Shown one piece after another: positions 9,088 to 18,195 of a stretch of DNA of 64,000 nt. Below the pieces are notes generated by a model. That model had not been told where the DNA came from. It searched no databases and worked only from the letters and a program-made list of their open reading frames with translations. The position numbers were made by a program, and so were the translations under genes. This DNA comes from Vibrio ruber DSM 16370 (GTDB taxonomy: Bacteria > Pseudomonadota > Gammaproteobacteria > Enterobacterales > Vibrionaceae): assembly GCF_900163965.1 (NCBI RefSeq), contig NZ_FULE01000016.1, positions 24,883 through 88,882 on the forward strand, in the 5' to 3' direction. Numbering within the stretch: the stretch's first letter is position 1; every line of letters begins with the position of its first letter.

Positions 9088-10521
9088 ATGTCTAAGAGCC
9101 TTTTTGCGGAACTGCAAAAAGTTGGTAAATCCCTGATGCTACCCGTATCAGTTTTACCAGTTGCAGGTATATTACTTGGTGTCGGTGCCGCTAATTTTAG
9201 CTGGTTACCAGAAGTCGTTTCTCATCTGATGGAGCAGGCAGGTGGTTCGGTATTCGGACAGATGGCGTTGCTGTTTGCTGTCGGTGTTTCATTAGGTTTT
9301 ACAAATAATGATGGGGTTTCTGGGCTTTCTGCAATCGTGGGTTACGGTATCATGGTTGCGACATTAAAAGTCATGGCAACTGTGATGGGTGTTGAATCCA
9401 TCGATACAGGGGTGCTCGGGGGGATCCTTTCGGGTGGTCTGGCCGCTTGGGCATTTAACCGTTTCTTCAAGATTCAGTTACCGGACTATTTAGGTTTCTT
9501 TGCTGGTAAACGTGCTGTACCGATCATCACGGGCTTCCTGTCGATTATTCTGGGTGTCGTACTTTCGTTTATCTGGCCACCGATTGGTTCTGCTATCGCT
9601 GCATTCTCTGATTGGGCCGCGCAACAGAACCCTGTGTTGGCATTCGGTATTTACGGCGTAGTTGAACGTTCTCTTATTCCTTTTGGTCTGCACCACATTT
9701 GGAACGTACCATTCTTCTATGAAGCCGGTACATGTACAAACAATGCGGGTCAAGTTGTTCATGGTATCATGACTTGCTTCCTGACTGCTGATGACGCTTC
9801 TCGTGCTGCGGGTAATGGCTTTGGTCAGCTTGCCGGTGGTTATCTGTTTAAAATGTTTGGTCTGCCTGCTGCTGCTTTTGCAATTGCGCGTTGTGCTAAA
9901 CCTGAAAACCGTGCAAAAATCATGGGTATCATGGCGTCAGCTGCATTGACTTCATTCCTGACTGGTATTACTGAACCTATCGAGTTCTCATTCCTGTTCG
10001 TTTCACCATTACTGTATGGAATTCATGCGCTGCTTGCTGGTCTGGCATATGTCATCACTAACTACTTGGGCATAGTTCACGGTCATACATTCTCAAATGG
10101 TTTCATTGACTTTGTCGTGCAATCTGCACATGCACAGAAAATGTTACTGCTTGTTGGTGTCGGTCTTGTTTATGCTGTGATTTACTATGTTGTATTCACC
10201 GTTGTCATCCGTGCTCTGGATATCAAAACACCAGGCCGTGAAGATGAATCACTGATGGACGACGTTGTTTCTGGTGATTCAGAAATGGCATCTGCACTGG
10301 TTGCTGCATTCGGTGGTAAAGCGAACATCACAAACTTAGATGCATGTATCACTCGTCTGCGTGTTTCTGTGGACAACACTGATGCTGTTGACCAAGAGAA
10401 ACTGAAGTCTCTGGGTGCTGCAGGTGTTGTTGTGGTTAAAGGTGGCGTTCAGGCTATCTTCGGTACTCGTTCTGATGTATTGAGAACTGAAATGGATGAA
10501 TGGATGCGTGGCCATAACTAA
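9088..10521 (+). CDS. ptsG: Glucose-specific PTS permease EIICB (PtsG)
   Basis: Imports and phosphorylates glucose at the inner membrane with phosphate from EIIA-Glc. It has 477 residues, exactly the E. coli length. The EIIC membrane domain (about 1-375) carries the GITEPIEF motif that holds the sugar; the EIIB domain follows a TPGRED linker and has the phosphorylated Cys420 in [12 protein letters not shown]. There is no EIIA domain. The unphosphorylated EIIB of E. coli sequesters Mlc, whose gene is at 16.7 kb here. A strong terminator follows. Confidence 0.98.
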   Translation: MSKSLFAELQKVGKSLMLPVSVLPVAGILLGVGAANFSWLPEVVSHLMEQAGGSVFGQMALLFAVGVSLGFTNNDGVSGLSAIVGYGIMVATLKVMATVMGVESIDTGVLGGILSGGLAAWAFNRFFKIQLPDYLGFFAGKRAVPIITGFLSIILGVVLSFIWPPIGSAIAAFSDWAAQQNPVLAFGIYGVVERSLIPFGLHHIWNVPFFYEAGTCTNNAGQVVHGIMTCFLTADDASRAAGNGFGQLAGGYLFKMFGLPAAAFAIARCAKPENRAKIMGIMASAALTSFLTGITEPIEFSFLFVSPLLYGIHALLAGLAYVITNYLGIVHGHTFSNGFIDFVVQSAHAQKMLLLVGVGLVYAVIYYVVFTVVIRALDIKTPGREDESLMDDVVSGDSEMASALVAAFGGKANITNLDACITRLRVSVDNTDAVDQEKLKSLGAAGVVVVKGGVQAIFGTRSDVLRTEMDEWMRGHN

Positions 10522-10549
10522 TGGCTGGGTGAATTTCATTTTATTACCC

Positions 10550-10574
10550 AAAGGGAGCTTCGGCTCCCTTTTTT
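10550..10574 (+). terminator. Intrinsic terminator after ptsG
   Basis: AAGGGAGC (10551-10558), a stable TTCG tetraloop, GCTCCCTT (10563-10570) and a T-run. It lies 29 nt after the stop of ptsG. Confidence 0.92.
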
Positions 10575-10829
10575 ATGGTTGTTATTATCGGAGTTAGTTG
10601 AAGACGATGACAGCCAATTTCTATTCAAAATCTGGCCACTGAGCCCCATCTATCCCGTATAGTCAGTGATATTGACTGGTGTTGCCTCTTGAAAAACCGG
10701 GGTATTTCCAAGGCTGATAAATCAAATCTTTTGAATTTCTTTATTTTTCATTTACTCATTCATGACATTAATGACTTTTAAGTAATTAAAGTAATGTTTA
10801 TTTATTCATGTTTATAAGAGAGTTGTACG
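10575..10829 (+). other. Intergenic region upstream of the small exported protein
   Basis: About 255 nt (308 counted from the ptsG stop) without a gene. The last 100 nt before 10830 are AT-rich and probably hold the promoter; no operator is recognised. Confidence 0.5.
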
Positions 10830-11255
10830 ATGAGAATAATGACTATTGCGATCGGTGCCTTAACACTGTCATCATTTGCTTATGCTGCATCATCGGTCAC
10901 ATCATCTCCTCAGGCTGCTGTTGGTATTGGCGTCGATCAGGGGTTAAGTGCCATATTAGAACTGAATGACCAGTACCGTTTTTCCCTTGGCAATGATGGT
11001 ATGAGTGCGGATTATTTGTTTAAGAAAGGGCAGTTTGACCAGCCGAATATTCCTGTGGATTGGTATATCGGTGCCGGTGGCTGGACAGAGTGGGGTGATG
11101 ACGACAATGATTTTGGTGTCAGATTACCTCTTGGGGTGGACTGGACATATAAAAACCGTATCCATGTTTATGGACAGGTTCATCCAGAACTTGATTTACA
11201 TGACGATGTCGAGCTTCAACTCGGTGCTGCGGCTGGCGTGAGTTATCAATTTTAA
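10830..11255 (+). CDS. Small exported protein, probable outer-membrane beta-barrel-like, function unknown
   Basis: I do not recognise a named family. The 141 residues start with a signal peptide (about 1-19, cleavage after AYA). The mature part has alternating polar and aromatic strands, several Trp/Tyr/Gly-rich turns (GAGGWTEWGDDDNDFG) and ends in aromatic YQF, which is typical of proteins inserted in the outer membrane by the BAM machinery. At about 120 mature residues it could form a small barrel. GAGAG lies upstream of the ATG. It stands alone between ptsG and metS and converges on metPS through a shared terminator. Confidence 0.75.
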   Translation: MRIMTIAIGALTLSSFAYAASSVTSSPQAAVGIGVDQGLSAILELNDQYRFSLGNDGMSADYLFKKGQFDQPNIPVDWYIGAGGWTEWGDDDNDFGVRLPLGVDWTYKNRIHVYGQVHPELDLHDDVELQLGAAAGVSYQF

Positions 11256-11328
11256 ACAACACAACAAATTGCATCACGAGAGATGACGAAGGATAGTGAA
11301 CAACTCAGTTAATCTCGAGGGAATACGA

Positions 11329-11362
11329 AAAAGGCCGATAGATGGATATCTATCGGCCTTTT
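11329..11362. terminator. Bidirectional terminator
   Basis: Perfect 14-bp stem (11330-11343 with 11348-11361), 4-nt loop GGAT, A-run on the left and T-run on the right, so it can stop transcription from both the small exported gene and metPS. Confidence 0.92.
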
Positions 11363-11386
11363 GGGTCATTGCTAAGCATTTTTAGT

Positions 11387-11485
11387 TTAGTCAGATTGAC
11401 GCATGGCTTTCTTCATACAGATGAATGCACCGCCCCATGTAATACCGAGGCCTAGAACCATCATAATAACTGAGCTGATATCCAT
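11387..11485 (-). CDS. metS: MetS-type small subunit of an NSS transporter (32 aa)
   Basis: A 32-residue, single-span membrane protein, too short for ordinary gene calls. It starts with MDIS, has one hydrophobic helix ending in WGGAFICMKKA, and stops at 11387. This matches the small subunit of the methionine/alanine importers described in Corynebacterium (MetPS) and present beside many proteobacterial NSS transporters. Its ATG lies 1 nt after the stop of metP, and a perfect AGGAGGT sits inside the last codons of metP, so the two are translationally coupled. A terminator follows. Confidence 0.88.
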   Translation of the reverse strand: MDISSVIMMVLGLGITWGGAFICMKKAMRQSD

Positions 11486-11486
11486 G

Positions 11487-12947
11487 TTATACCTCCTGAG
11501 AGCGGCTGTTCAGATTAATTAAAATACCGACAACGAACAGGGCAATGATGATAACCCAGCCAACGGTTAGGTCATAGCCACCATAACCTTCGGTCAACAA
11601 TGTATGTAGTTTGGTCGTAAGAATTGTGGCCAATATGACAGGTGTGATGAAGCGTAGGCAGATATCAAACCAGACACCGATAGAGAAGTCCGATTTTGCA
11701 TTTGCATATTTACGAATATCGGACACTTTGAACAGCCAAGTCATCATGACAATCTCGACGAAACAGCCAGTCATAATGCCGATATTATTGGCAAAATGAT
11801 CGACAAGATCGAGCAGTAAGATACCCCCATCCGTAACGAAAGCCATTGAGACGATAAAGCTTGTACCGATAACAATACTTGCAGCCTTGTTACGACGCCA
11901 TTTGGTTTTATCAATGATAGCTGAAGTGACAGCTTCCATAATGGAAATATGTGAGCTTAAACCAGCGACAACTAAGGCAAAGAACATCAATGGTCCGAAA
12001 ATATAAGGTGCAGGTAGTAGGTTAATTGCTTCTGGCAATGTAACAAATGCAAGCCCGACCCCTGATGAAACAACATCAGTAAGTGCTTTGCCCTGTTCTT
12101 GAGCCATATAACCTAATACAGAAAAAATCATAATCCCTGCGAGAATTGAAAAACCGCAGTTAATCAAAACCGTCATAAATGCATTGTTGGTGATATCTGA
12201 TTTTTCCGGCAGATAACTGGAGTAAGCCAGCATGATGGCAAAACCGATACTCAGGGTAAAGAAGATTTGCCCGTAGGCGGCAGCCCAAACTTTGACATCC
12301 CATATCTTACTGAAGTCTGGTTTGAACATATAGTTTATGCCATCTAATGCTCCGGGAAGCATCGACATACGGCCGATCAGAACCAGTACCATAATGAATA
12401 GAATTGGCATCATAATCTTTGATGCCCGTTCAATACCTGATTTAACGCCATTCACAACGGCAATGTAGGTAATTCCCCACGCAAGCGCGACGGTCAATGC
12501 AATATTCCAGCGGATACCACCTAAGTTGGTCGGCGTGTTCTCACCTAGGCCAAGATAATTACTGAAGAAAAAGGTGTTGGTTTCTGTTCCCCAGCCTTGG
12601 GTGAACGAAAGACCGAAATAGGAGATGGCCCAGCCGATAACGGCAACATAATAAACACCAATGACTGCAGCCACACCGACTTGGAACCAGCCGAGCCATT
12701 CAAATTTTGAATGAATCTGGGAAATGGTCTTTGGTGCTGAACCGCGGTGTTTCTGTCCCATGCTGAATTCTAGAATCATGAATGGGATACCGGCCGTGAG
12801 CATGGCGAAAAGGTAAGGGATAAAAAATGCGCCACCCCCATTTTCATAGGCCATATATGGAAAGCGCCAGATATTACCCAGACCGATAGCGGATCCGACC
12901 GCAGCTAGGATAAAACCAGCACGAGAGCCCCATTGTTCTCGCTTCAT
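11487..12947 (-). CDS. Sodium-dependent amino-acid transporter, NSS family (MetP type)
   Basis: Inner-membrane symporter of the neurotransmitter:sodium symporter family, likely for methionine, alanine or another neutral amino acid. It has 486 residues with about 11-12 hydrophobic helices. The first helix has the family signature WGSRAGFILAAVGSAIGLGN followed by WRFPY, where sodium and substrate bind. The ATG has AAAGGAG upstream. It is followed directly by metS. Substrate cannot be read from sequence; the small partner favours a MetP-like role. Confidence 0.92.
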   Translation of the reverse strand: MKREQWGSRAGFILAAVGSAIGLGNIWRFPYMAYENGGGAFFIPYLFAMLTAGIPFMILEFSMGQKHRGSAPKTISQIHSKFEWLGWFQVGVAAVIGVYYVAVIGWAISYFGLSFTQGWGTETNTFFFSNYLGLGENTPTNLGGIRWNIALTVALAWGITYIAVVNGVKSGIERASKIMMPILFIMVLVLIGRMSMLPGALDGINYMFKPDFSKIWDVKVWAAAYGQIFFTLSIGFAIMLAYSSYLPEKSDITNNAFMTVLINCGFSILAGIMIFSVLGYMAQEQGKALTDVVSSGVGLAFVTLPEAINLLPAPYIFGPLMFFALVVAGLSSHISIMEAVTSAIIDKTKWRRNKAASIVIGTSFIVSMAFVTDGGILLLDLVDHFANNIGIMTGCFVEIVMMTWLFKVSDIRKYANAKSDFSIGVWFDICLRFITPVILATILTTKLHTLLTEGYGGYDLTVGWVIIIALFVVGILINLNSRSQEV

Positions 12948-13660
12948 TTGATACTCCTTTGGTAATGCTTTCTGAGTGATGAAATTTCACCCTATCGTAA
13001 TAGTTGATTATAGAGAGTTAAAAAATAGAAGGGGGCGAATGAACACCCTTGGCTTAATTTTTATGACTCATAATCACTAATGTTTAGAATTATATTTTTA
13101 TTTCTAAGCGATATCTCAGAATATTGTTCTGTATGTTGTGATGTGTGTATGCGACAGATGAGATGTTCAACTGTACATAGCTATCGAGATTACAGATTTA
13201 TAAATAGAAAGGCAATAGATTGTAAATGTATTGAGAATTTTGTGTTGCAGATATATATATTACTTATATTTAACAGTGTGGGGTATTAAATTGTTGTTTT
13301 TGTATCTAATCGCGTTATTTGTCTGTTGTTAGTAATTATTTTAGTTTTTTTATCTACACTAATATCATTGGTGCTCTGTCTGATTTATATCCAAGAACCA
13401 GTGTATTACTCGTCAGAGAAGCAAATATGTAGCAGTGTTTATTACACTGCCATTGTTTTCAATCGAGGCGATAGACTGTTCGGTGTCAAGAGCATGAATT
13501 TATTTGACTAATATTTGTGATATCCTTTTCATAAGTATGATGAAATAATTGACAATAATTGTCATCTTATTAGATAGATATAGATGCTGAAGCTGTAACT
13601 GGCATGTATAGCTTCTTTATCATGAATAGGGTCATCTGACCCGGAAAACTGGAGGTGTGT
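12948..13660. other. AT-rich gene-poor interval
   Basis: 713 nt between the divergent metP and the ynhF-like gene, visibly poorer in G+C than its surroundings. Short open frames (about 13080-13289 and 13326-13511) have no Shine-Dalgarno of note, odd composition and no recognised similarity, so I do not call them. The right end carries a perfect palindrome at 13550-13564 that overlaps a TTGACA box. Confidence 0.6.
13549..13580 (+). promoter_or_regulatory. Candidate promoter with overlapping palindrome before ynhF/yjjU
   Basis: TTGACA at 13549-13554 is a consensus -35 box; TAGATA motifs follow 16-17 nt later. The 15-nt sequence TGACAATAATTGTCA (13550-13564) is a perfect palindrome covering the -35 box, as expected of a repressor site. 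The regulator is unknown. Confidence 0.45.
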
Positions 13661-13750
13661 ATGGACGTTGATCTAAAATATGCGTTGGCTATTACAGGCA
13701 TCATTTTTGCTGTATTGATTGGTTCTGGGTTGATCGCCATTGCGAACTAA
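13661..13750 (+). CDS. YnhF-like small membrane protein (29 aa)
   Basis: A 29-residue single-span protein with GGAGGT 4 nt upstream of the ATG. It begins MDVDLKYALAITG and is hydrophobic to the end. The length and the start resemble E. coli YnhF (MSTDLKFSLVTT, also 29 residues), a small inner-membrane protein of unknown role. It lies immediately upstream of the patatin gene on the same strand, only 16 nt from the preferred patatin start, and its stop overlaps the longest possible patatin frame. Identification is by my recall of the YnhF sequence. Confidence 0.75.
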   Translation: MDVDLKYALAITGIIFAVLIGSGLIAIAN

Positions 13751-13766
13751 ATTACAACAGCCGCCT

Positions 13767-14933
13767 ATGGGGAAAAATATTGGTGTCGTTTCTGAACAAC
13801 AGGTCATCGAGAATTGTGACCGTTTGTCTCGGTTCATTGGTGGGAAAAATGCTTTGGTTGCGCAAGGTGGCGGTCAGCGCGGCATTTTTACTGCTGGTGT
13901 TCTCGATGCTTTTAATCTCTCTAACTTTGACCCGTTTGACGTCTATTACGGTACCTCTGCGGGGGCGCTCAACCTTTGTGCATTCCTGTGTCGTCAGCAT
14001 GGGCTTGGCAAAGCGTTCATTACCGATTTAACCACCGACTCTTCATTTTTTAATCTTTTTGCCTATATCAGGAAAAAGCAGTACGTCGATTTATCATGGG
14101 CACTTGAACGTATTGTTGAGTACCCGTACCGGCTCGATTTAGATATGGGTCGTCAAGTTTTGGGTGAAAGAAAAGCATATGCCGCAGTCACCAGTTCAGA
14201 TACATTAATCGACCATTATTTACCGATGACGCACTCAAACTGGAGAGACGTTTTGTTGGCATCATGTGCGATACCGACATTATGTCATCACCCGATTAAT
14301 ATCAATGGTGAATCCTATGTTGACGGGGGCATTTCTGCATCGATTCCTGTTCAGGAAGCATGGCGGCAGGGGGCTCGTTTTATCGCTGTTATTCGGACTG
14401 AATCGGTCATCAACAACAAAGCCGGTATACCGTCTGCTAACTTGCCGCCGAAACCGAGTGAGGCATGGCTGCGTCAGTCGTTTAGTTACCTGCAAAATCA
14501 GTGGCAGCAGAAAGTGACACAGTGGCGTCAGGATTGGCGTAACTATGTGCGTCAGAAAATGTCGCTGGTTCCTCAGGAAGAAATGTTGAACGGGGGGCGC
14601 TGGCTATTTGGTTCGGAGCAATTGTATCGGATGAGTCATTTAATCGGAGGGGCTGTAGACACGCATCTGACCGATATGCTGATGGTTCATTATCAGACAT
14701 ATGCTTTGACTCTTGAGTTTTTAAAACGTCCGCCAGATGATGTTTTTGTGATTCAGATTGCCCCGGAACAGCCGCTCCGCTCCAACACCTTGTTGAGTCG
14801 GAAAAGTGATTTGTTATGGGATTATGAGCAAGGTTTACAGGCTGGCTATAACTTTATCCGTAGCTGGGAGAATGCCCGAGCCTTGAGTGGTCAACCGCTG
14901 AAAGCGTCAAAATCAGGGCTGCTGGAATCATAG
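13767..14933 (+). CDS. yjjU: Patatin-like phospholipase (YjjU family)
   Basis: Predicted serine acyl hydrolase acting on phospholipids. Its features are the oxyanion loop GGGQRG, nucleophile Ser in GTSAGA, and catalytic Asp in VDGGIS. It resembles E. coli YjjU along its length, including the C-terminal part after the patatin domain. The frame is open from 13740, overlapping the ynhF-like gene; I prefer the ATG at 13767 (388 residues) because MGKNI aligns with the YjjU start. Neither start has a good Shine-Dalgarno, so coupling to the small gene is likely. There is no signal peptide. Confidence 0.88.
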   Translation: MGKNIGVVSEQQVIENCDRLSRFIGGKNALVAQGGGQRGIFTAGVLDAFNLSNFDPFDVYYGTSAGALNLCAFLCRQHGLGKAFITDLTTDSSFFNLFAYIRKKQYVDLSWALERIVEYPYRLDLDMGRQVLGERKAYAAVTSSDTLIDHYLPMTHSNWRDVLLASCAIPTLCHHPININGESYVDGGISASIPVQEAWRQGARFIAVIRTESVINNKAGIPSANLPPKPSEAWLRQSFSYLQNQWQQKVTQWRQDWRNYVRQKMSLVPQEEMLNGGRWLFGSEQLYRMSHLIGGAVDTHLTDMLMVHYQTYALTLEFLKRPPDDVFVIQIAPEQPLRSNTLLSRKSDLLWDYEQGLQAGYNFIRSWENARALSGQPLKASKSGLLES

Positions 14934-14962
14934 CAGCCCTATGCAGATCGAGTGTTCTTCAA

Positions 14963-16411
14963 CTAAAAAACAGGGAGGACTCGCATACAGTTTGTTGTTC
15001 CTTCGACGCCCATCACATCACCCTGAGTGATAATCACAATATCGCCAAATGCCAGTTGCTTTTTCTCTTTGAGAACAGAAAGGGCTTCCAGTGCGATCTC
15101 ATAGGCTGATTCTTGGTGACTATCAAAATACCAGGGAACCACGCCGCGATACAGCGCACAGCGATTTAACGCTTTTTCATTACTCGACAGCGCAAAAATA
15201 GGGAGTTCTGAATTGAGGCGTGATGTCATTAGCGCAGTTCTGCCTGATTCGGTCATGGTCACAATTGCCTGAATACCATCCATATGGTTGGCTGCATAAA
15301 TCGTTGACATAGCAACGGTCTCTTCTGCAGTAACAAATGTGCTTTGCAGTCGGTAACTCTGGGTTTTTACTTCCATCACACTTTCTGCGCCAATACAGAC
15401 TTCAGCCATTGCTTTTACCGTTTCGACAGGGTATTTCCCCGCAGCCGTTTCTCCGGAGAGCATTACCGCATCGGTGCCATCGATAACGGCATTGGCAACA
15501 TCCATCACTTCTGCCCGGGTTGGCATCGGGTTCTCTATCATTGACTCCATCATTTGGGTGGCTGTAATCACAACGCGATTCAGTTCTTTGGCCCGATAAA
15601 TCAATTTCTTTTGTACCCCAACTAATGCGGGATCACCGATTTCAACCCCTAAATCGCCTCGGGCGACCATGATGACGTCAGATGCCATAATAATGTCATC
15701 AATATTGGCTTGGTTTGAGACAGTTTCTGCGCGCTCAACTTTGGCGACGATCTTGGCTTCCAGTCCTGCATCCCGTGCCAGACGCCGCGCATATTGGATA
15801 TCTTCACCGTTTCTGGGAAACGAAACGGCCAGATACTCGACGTCAAGCTCTGCCGCCAGCAGAATATCTTGCTTATCTTTATCGGTGAGAGCCTGAGCGG
15901 AAAGACCACCGCCCTGACGGTTAATGCCTTTATTATTGGAGAGGGGGCCTCCGACCGTCACGATCGTATGGATTTTTGAGCCTTCCACCATGATAACCTG
16001 TAGCTGAACCCGCCCGTCATCCAGCAACAAAATATCGTTCCGCTGGACATCATTAGGAAGATTTTTGTAGTCAATCCCGACTGCTTCTTGATGGCCCGCA
16101 CCGGGAGGCATATCTGCATCCAGAGTAAACCGATCACCGACATTGAGTATGATCTTACCGTGAGTAAAAGTAGAGACACGGATCTTCGGCCCTTGAAGAT
16201 CTCCCAGTATTGCGACGTTACGCCCGAGTCTGGCTGTAATTTCCCGGACTTTTCTTGCCCGCAGACGATGGTCATCTGCTGTTCCGTGTGAAAAATTCAG
16301 GCGAACCACATTGGCGCCTGCGCTGATCAATGCTTCAAGATTATTATCCCGGTCGGTTGAGGGGCCGAGGGTTGTAACAATTTTAGTTCTTCTTTGTACT
16401 TTTTTGGGCAT
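14963..16411 (-). CDS. pykA: Pyruvate kinase II (PykA)
   Basis: Converts phosphoenolpyruvate and ADP to pyruvate and ATP, the last step of glycolysis. The ATG at 16411 has AGGAG 8 nt upstream and gives [21 protein letters not shown]; the frame stays open for 46 more codons upstream but those show no gene-like start. The protein has 482 residues, close to PykA of E. coli (480) and more similar to it than PykF. Landmarks are [16 protein letters not shown], the catalytic Lys in IVAKVERAE and the magnesium site ARGDLGVEI. It is divergent from mlc. Confidence 0.96.
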   Translation of the reverse strand: MPKKVQRRTKIVTTLGPSTDRDNNLEALISAGANVVRLNFSHGTADDHRLRARKVREITARLGRNVAILGDLQGPKIRVSTFTHGKIILNVGDRFTLDADMPPGAGHQEAVGIDYKNLPNDVQRNDILLLDDGRVQLQVIMVEGSKIHTIVTVGGPLSNNKGINRQGGGLSAQALTDKDKQDILLAAELDVEYLAVSFPRNGEDIQYARRLARDAGLEAKIVAKVERAETVSNQANIDDIIMASDVIMVARGDLGVEIGDPALVGVQKKLIYRAKELNRVVITATQMMESMIENPMPTRAEVMDVANAVIDGTDAVMLSGETAAGKYPVETVKAMAEVCIGAESVMEVKTQSYRLQSTFVTAEETVAMSTIYAANHMDGIQAIVTMTESGRTALMTSRLNSELPIFALSSNEKALNRCALYRGVVPWYFDSHQESAYEIALEALSVLKEKKQLAFGDIVIITQGDVMGVEGTTNCMRVLPVF

Positions 16412-16580
16412 GATTTGCTCCTGACTGAAAATCATGGATGAGCAGTGTAAGTATACTTGAGAACACTTAAAACGTAGCGGGAATGCATAAAAATTTAACA
16501 TTTTCGTAAAAAGTGGCGAGAGTTCAGAATTCTTCGAATGAGTAAACATTTGACTCTCAACACAAACTTGATTGATCGTG

Positions 16581-16596
16581 CGTGATGCTTGTCACG
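16581..16596. promoter_or_regulatory. CRP-type site between pykA and mlc
   Basis: CGTGA-N6-TCACG, a perfectly symmetrical match to the CRP pattern GTGA-N6-TCAC, 91 nt before the mlc start and 185 nt from the pykA start. mlc is under CRP control in E. coli. Confidence 0.6.
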
Positions 16597-16619
16597 CTCA
16601 CATACCAAATCGCTTCACA

Positions 16620-16636
16620 ATTACTTTGCAAAGTAA
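16620..16636. promoter_or_regulatory. Palindromic operator candidate upstream of mlc
   Basis: TTACTTTGCAAAGTAA (16621-16636) is a perfect 16-bp palindrome 36 nt before the mlc ATG, where an autoregulatory Mlc site would be expected. Nine of its bases recur before ptsG. Confidence 0.5.
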
Positions 16637-16671
16637 AAAAATTAGCAGGTTGTTGATTTCTGGAGCACATC

Positions 16672-17889
16672 ATGTATACGGCTCAGCCCGGCCATATTGA
16701 TCACATCAAGCAAATTAATGCTGGTCGTGTTTATAAATTGATTGATCAAAAAGGCCCTATTTCACGAATTGATCTGTCTAAAGAGAGTGAACTTGCTCCG
16801 GCAAGTATCACCAAGATCACGCGTGAGCTCATCGATGCCCATCTTATCCATGAAACAACCGTACAAGAAGCCATTAGCCGCGGACGTCCTGCCGTCGGTC
16901 TTCAAACCAGAAATGAGGGGTGGCAATTCCTCTCGATTCGTTTAGGGCGAGGGTATCTGACCATTGCGCTTCATGAATTAAGCGGTGATGTGCTGATCGA
17001 TACCAAAATCGATATTCATGAAGTTGATCAGGATGATTTGCTGGCTCGTTTGTTTCACGAGATCGAAGAATTTTTTCTGACTTACACCCAGCAACTTGAA
17101 CGGGTGACAGCGATAGCTGTGACCTTGCCGGGATTGGTCGATGCGGAGAATGGGGTTGTCCTGCAAATGCCCCACTATAATGTCGATAATCTCGCGTTAG
17201 GCGCAGAGATTTATCAAGTAACAGGGCTACCGGTGTTTATTGCCAATGATACCCGGGCCTGGGCACTTGCGGAAAAACTATTCGGTCACTCTCAGGACGA
17301 TGATAACTCGGTGTTAATTTCCATTCATAATGGCTTGAATGCCGGGGTGATTGTCAATGGGCGTGTATTGCAGGGTAAACACGGCAACATCGGTGATTTG
17401 GGACATATCCAGATTGATCCGCAAGGTTTACTTTGTCACTGTGGTAATCGTGGTTGTCTGGAGACGGTGACAAGCTCGAAGGCTTTGCGAGAACAGGCGA
17501 TGTCAAGAATTGCCAATGGTGAGCAATCGTCACTGAGTCGCCTGAAGGAAATCTCAATTGAGGATATCTGTATTGCGGCAGCACAAGGGGATCCACTCTC
17601 GTGTGACATTATGGATCGACTGGGCAGACATCTCGGTCAGGCGATTGCGATTGTGATTAACATGTTTAATCCGGAGAAAGTGCTCATCGGCGGGGTGATT
17701 AATCAGGCCAAAGCAATTGTTTACCCACCGATGCTCAAGTATATCGAGAGCCAATGTAATCCCGCCTACCGGGAGCAGGTCAAAATTGTTGAATCCCGCT
17801 TTTATAAACAGTCAACGATGCCCGGAGCTGCGCTCATTAAGCAGGCTTTATACGATGGTTCATTATTGATGACCATTGTTGATCGTTAA
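16672..17889 (+). CDS. mlc: ROK-family repressor Mlc
   Basis: Glucose-responsive transcriptional repressor; in E. coli it controls ptsG, ptsHI and other sugar genes and is pulled off DNA by unphosphorylated EIIB-Glc. The 405 residues start with a winged helix (HIDHIKQINAGRVYKLID, then LAPASITKITREL) and continue as a ROK domain with the zinc site CHCGNRGC. The similarity to E. coli Mlc (406 residues) runs along the whole chain and is stronger than to NagC, since QPGHID and SRGRPAVGL are kept. It is divergent from pykA across a region with CRP-like and palindromic sites. Confidence 0.93.
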   Translation: MYTAQPGHIDHIKQINAGRVYKLIDQKGPISRIDLSKESELAPASITKITRELIDAHLIHETTVQEAISRGRPAVGLQTRNEGWQFLSIRLGRGYLTIALHELSGDVLIDTKIDIHEVDQDDLLARLFHEIEEFFLTYTQQLERVTAIAVTLPGLVDAENGVVLQMPHYNVDNLALGAEIYQVTGLPVFIANDTRAWALAEKLFGHSQDDDNSVLISIHNGLNAGVIVNGRVLQGKHGNIGDLGHIQIDPQGLLCHCGNRGCLETVTSSKALREQAMSRIANGEQSSLSRLKEISIEDICIAAAQGDPLSCDIMDRLGRHLGQAIAIVINMFNPEKVLIGGVINQAKAIVYPPMLKYIESQCNPAYREQVKIVESRFYKQSTMPGAALIKQALYDGSLLMTIVDR

Positions 17890-18195
17890 GTCGGGTGACA
17901 GGTCAGAGGTAAGATCACCGCGAGTTTCTCTACGATTGTCTATTTTCTGATGTATTCTCCTAGCTTTATCGCTTAATATGTTTCACAGTTACATCAGGCA
18001 TTTTGACGACTTTCTATCTATAATCGGTCTCTCTGCTGTTTGACTCTGGTTTGCATCAGACCAAATCATTCACAGAAAGGTGCAGACCTTGTATCGATAA
18101 ATAGGAAGTACAGGGTGCTGAAACGGGTATATTGCACAGCACCCGAAAGCGTTTAGGTATATACTATTAACAGTTTTTAATTGGTGGAATCTCGT
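17890..18195 (+). other. mlc-cheV intergenic region
   Basis: 306 nt without a gene. GGGTGCTG (18113-18120) and CAGCACCC (18137-18144) form a perfect 8-bp inverted repeat 51 nt before cheV. No T-run follows, so it is a leader structure or operator rather than a terminator. Confidence 0.55.

Noticed and set aside
13080..13511. Two short open frames (69 and 61 codons) in the AT-rich interval
   Set aside because: No convincing Shine-Dalgarno, low-complexity Ile/Leu/Phe/Cys composition expected from AT-rich DNA, no family resemblance.
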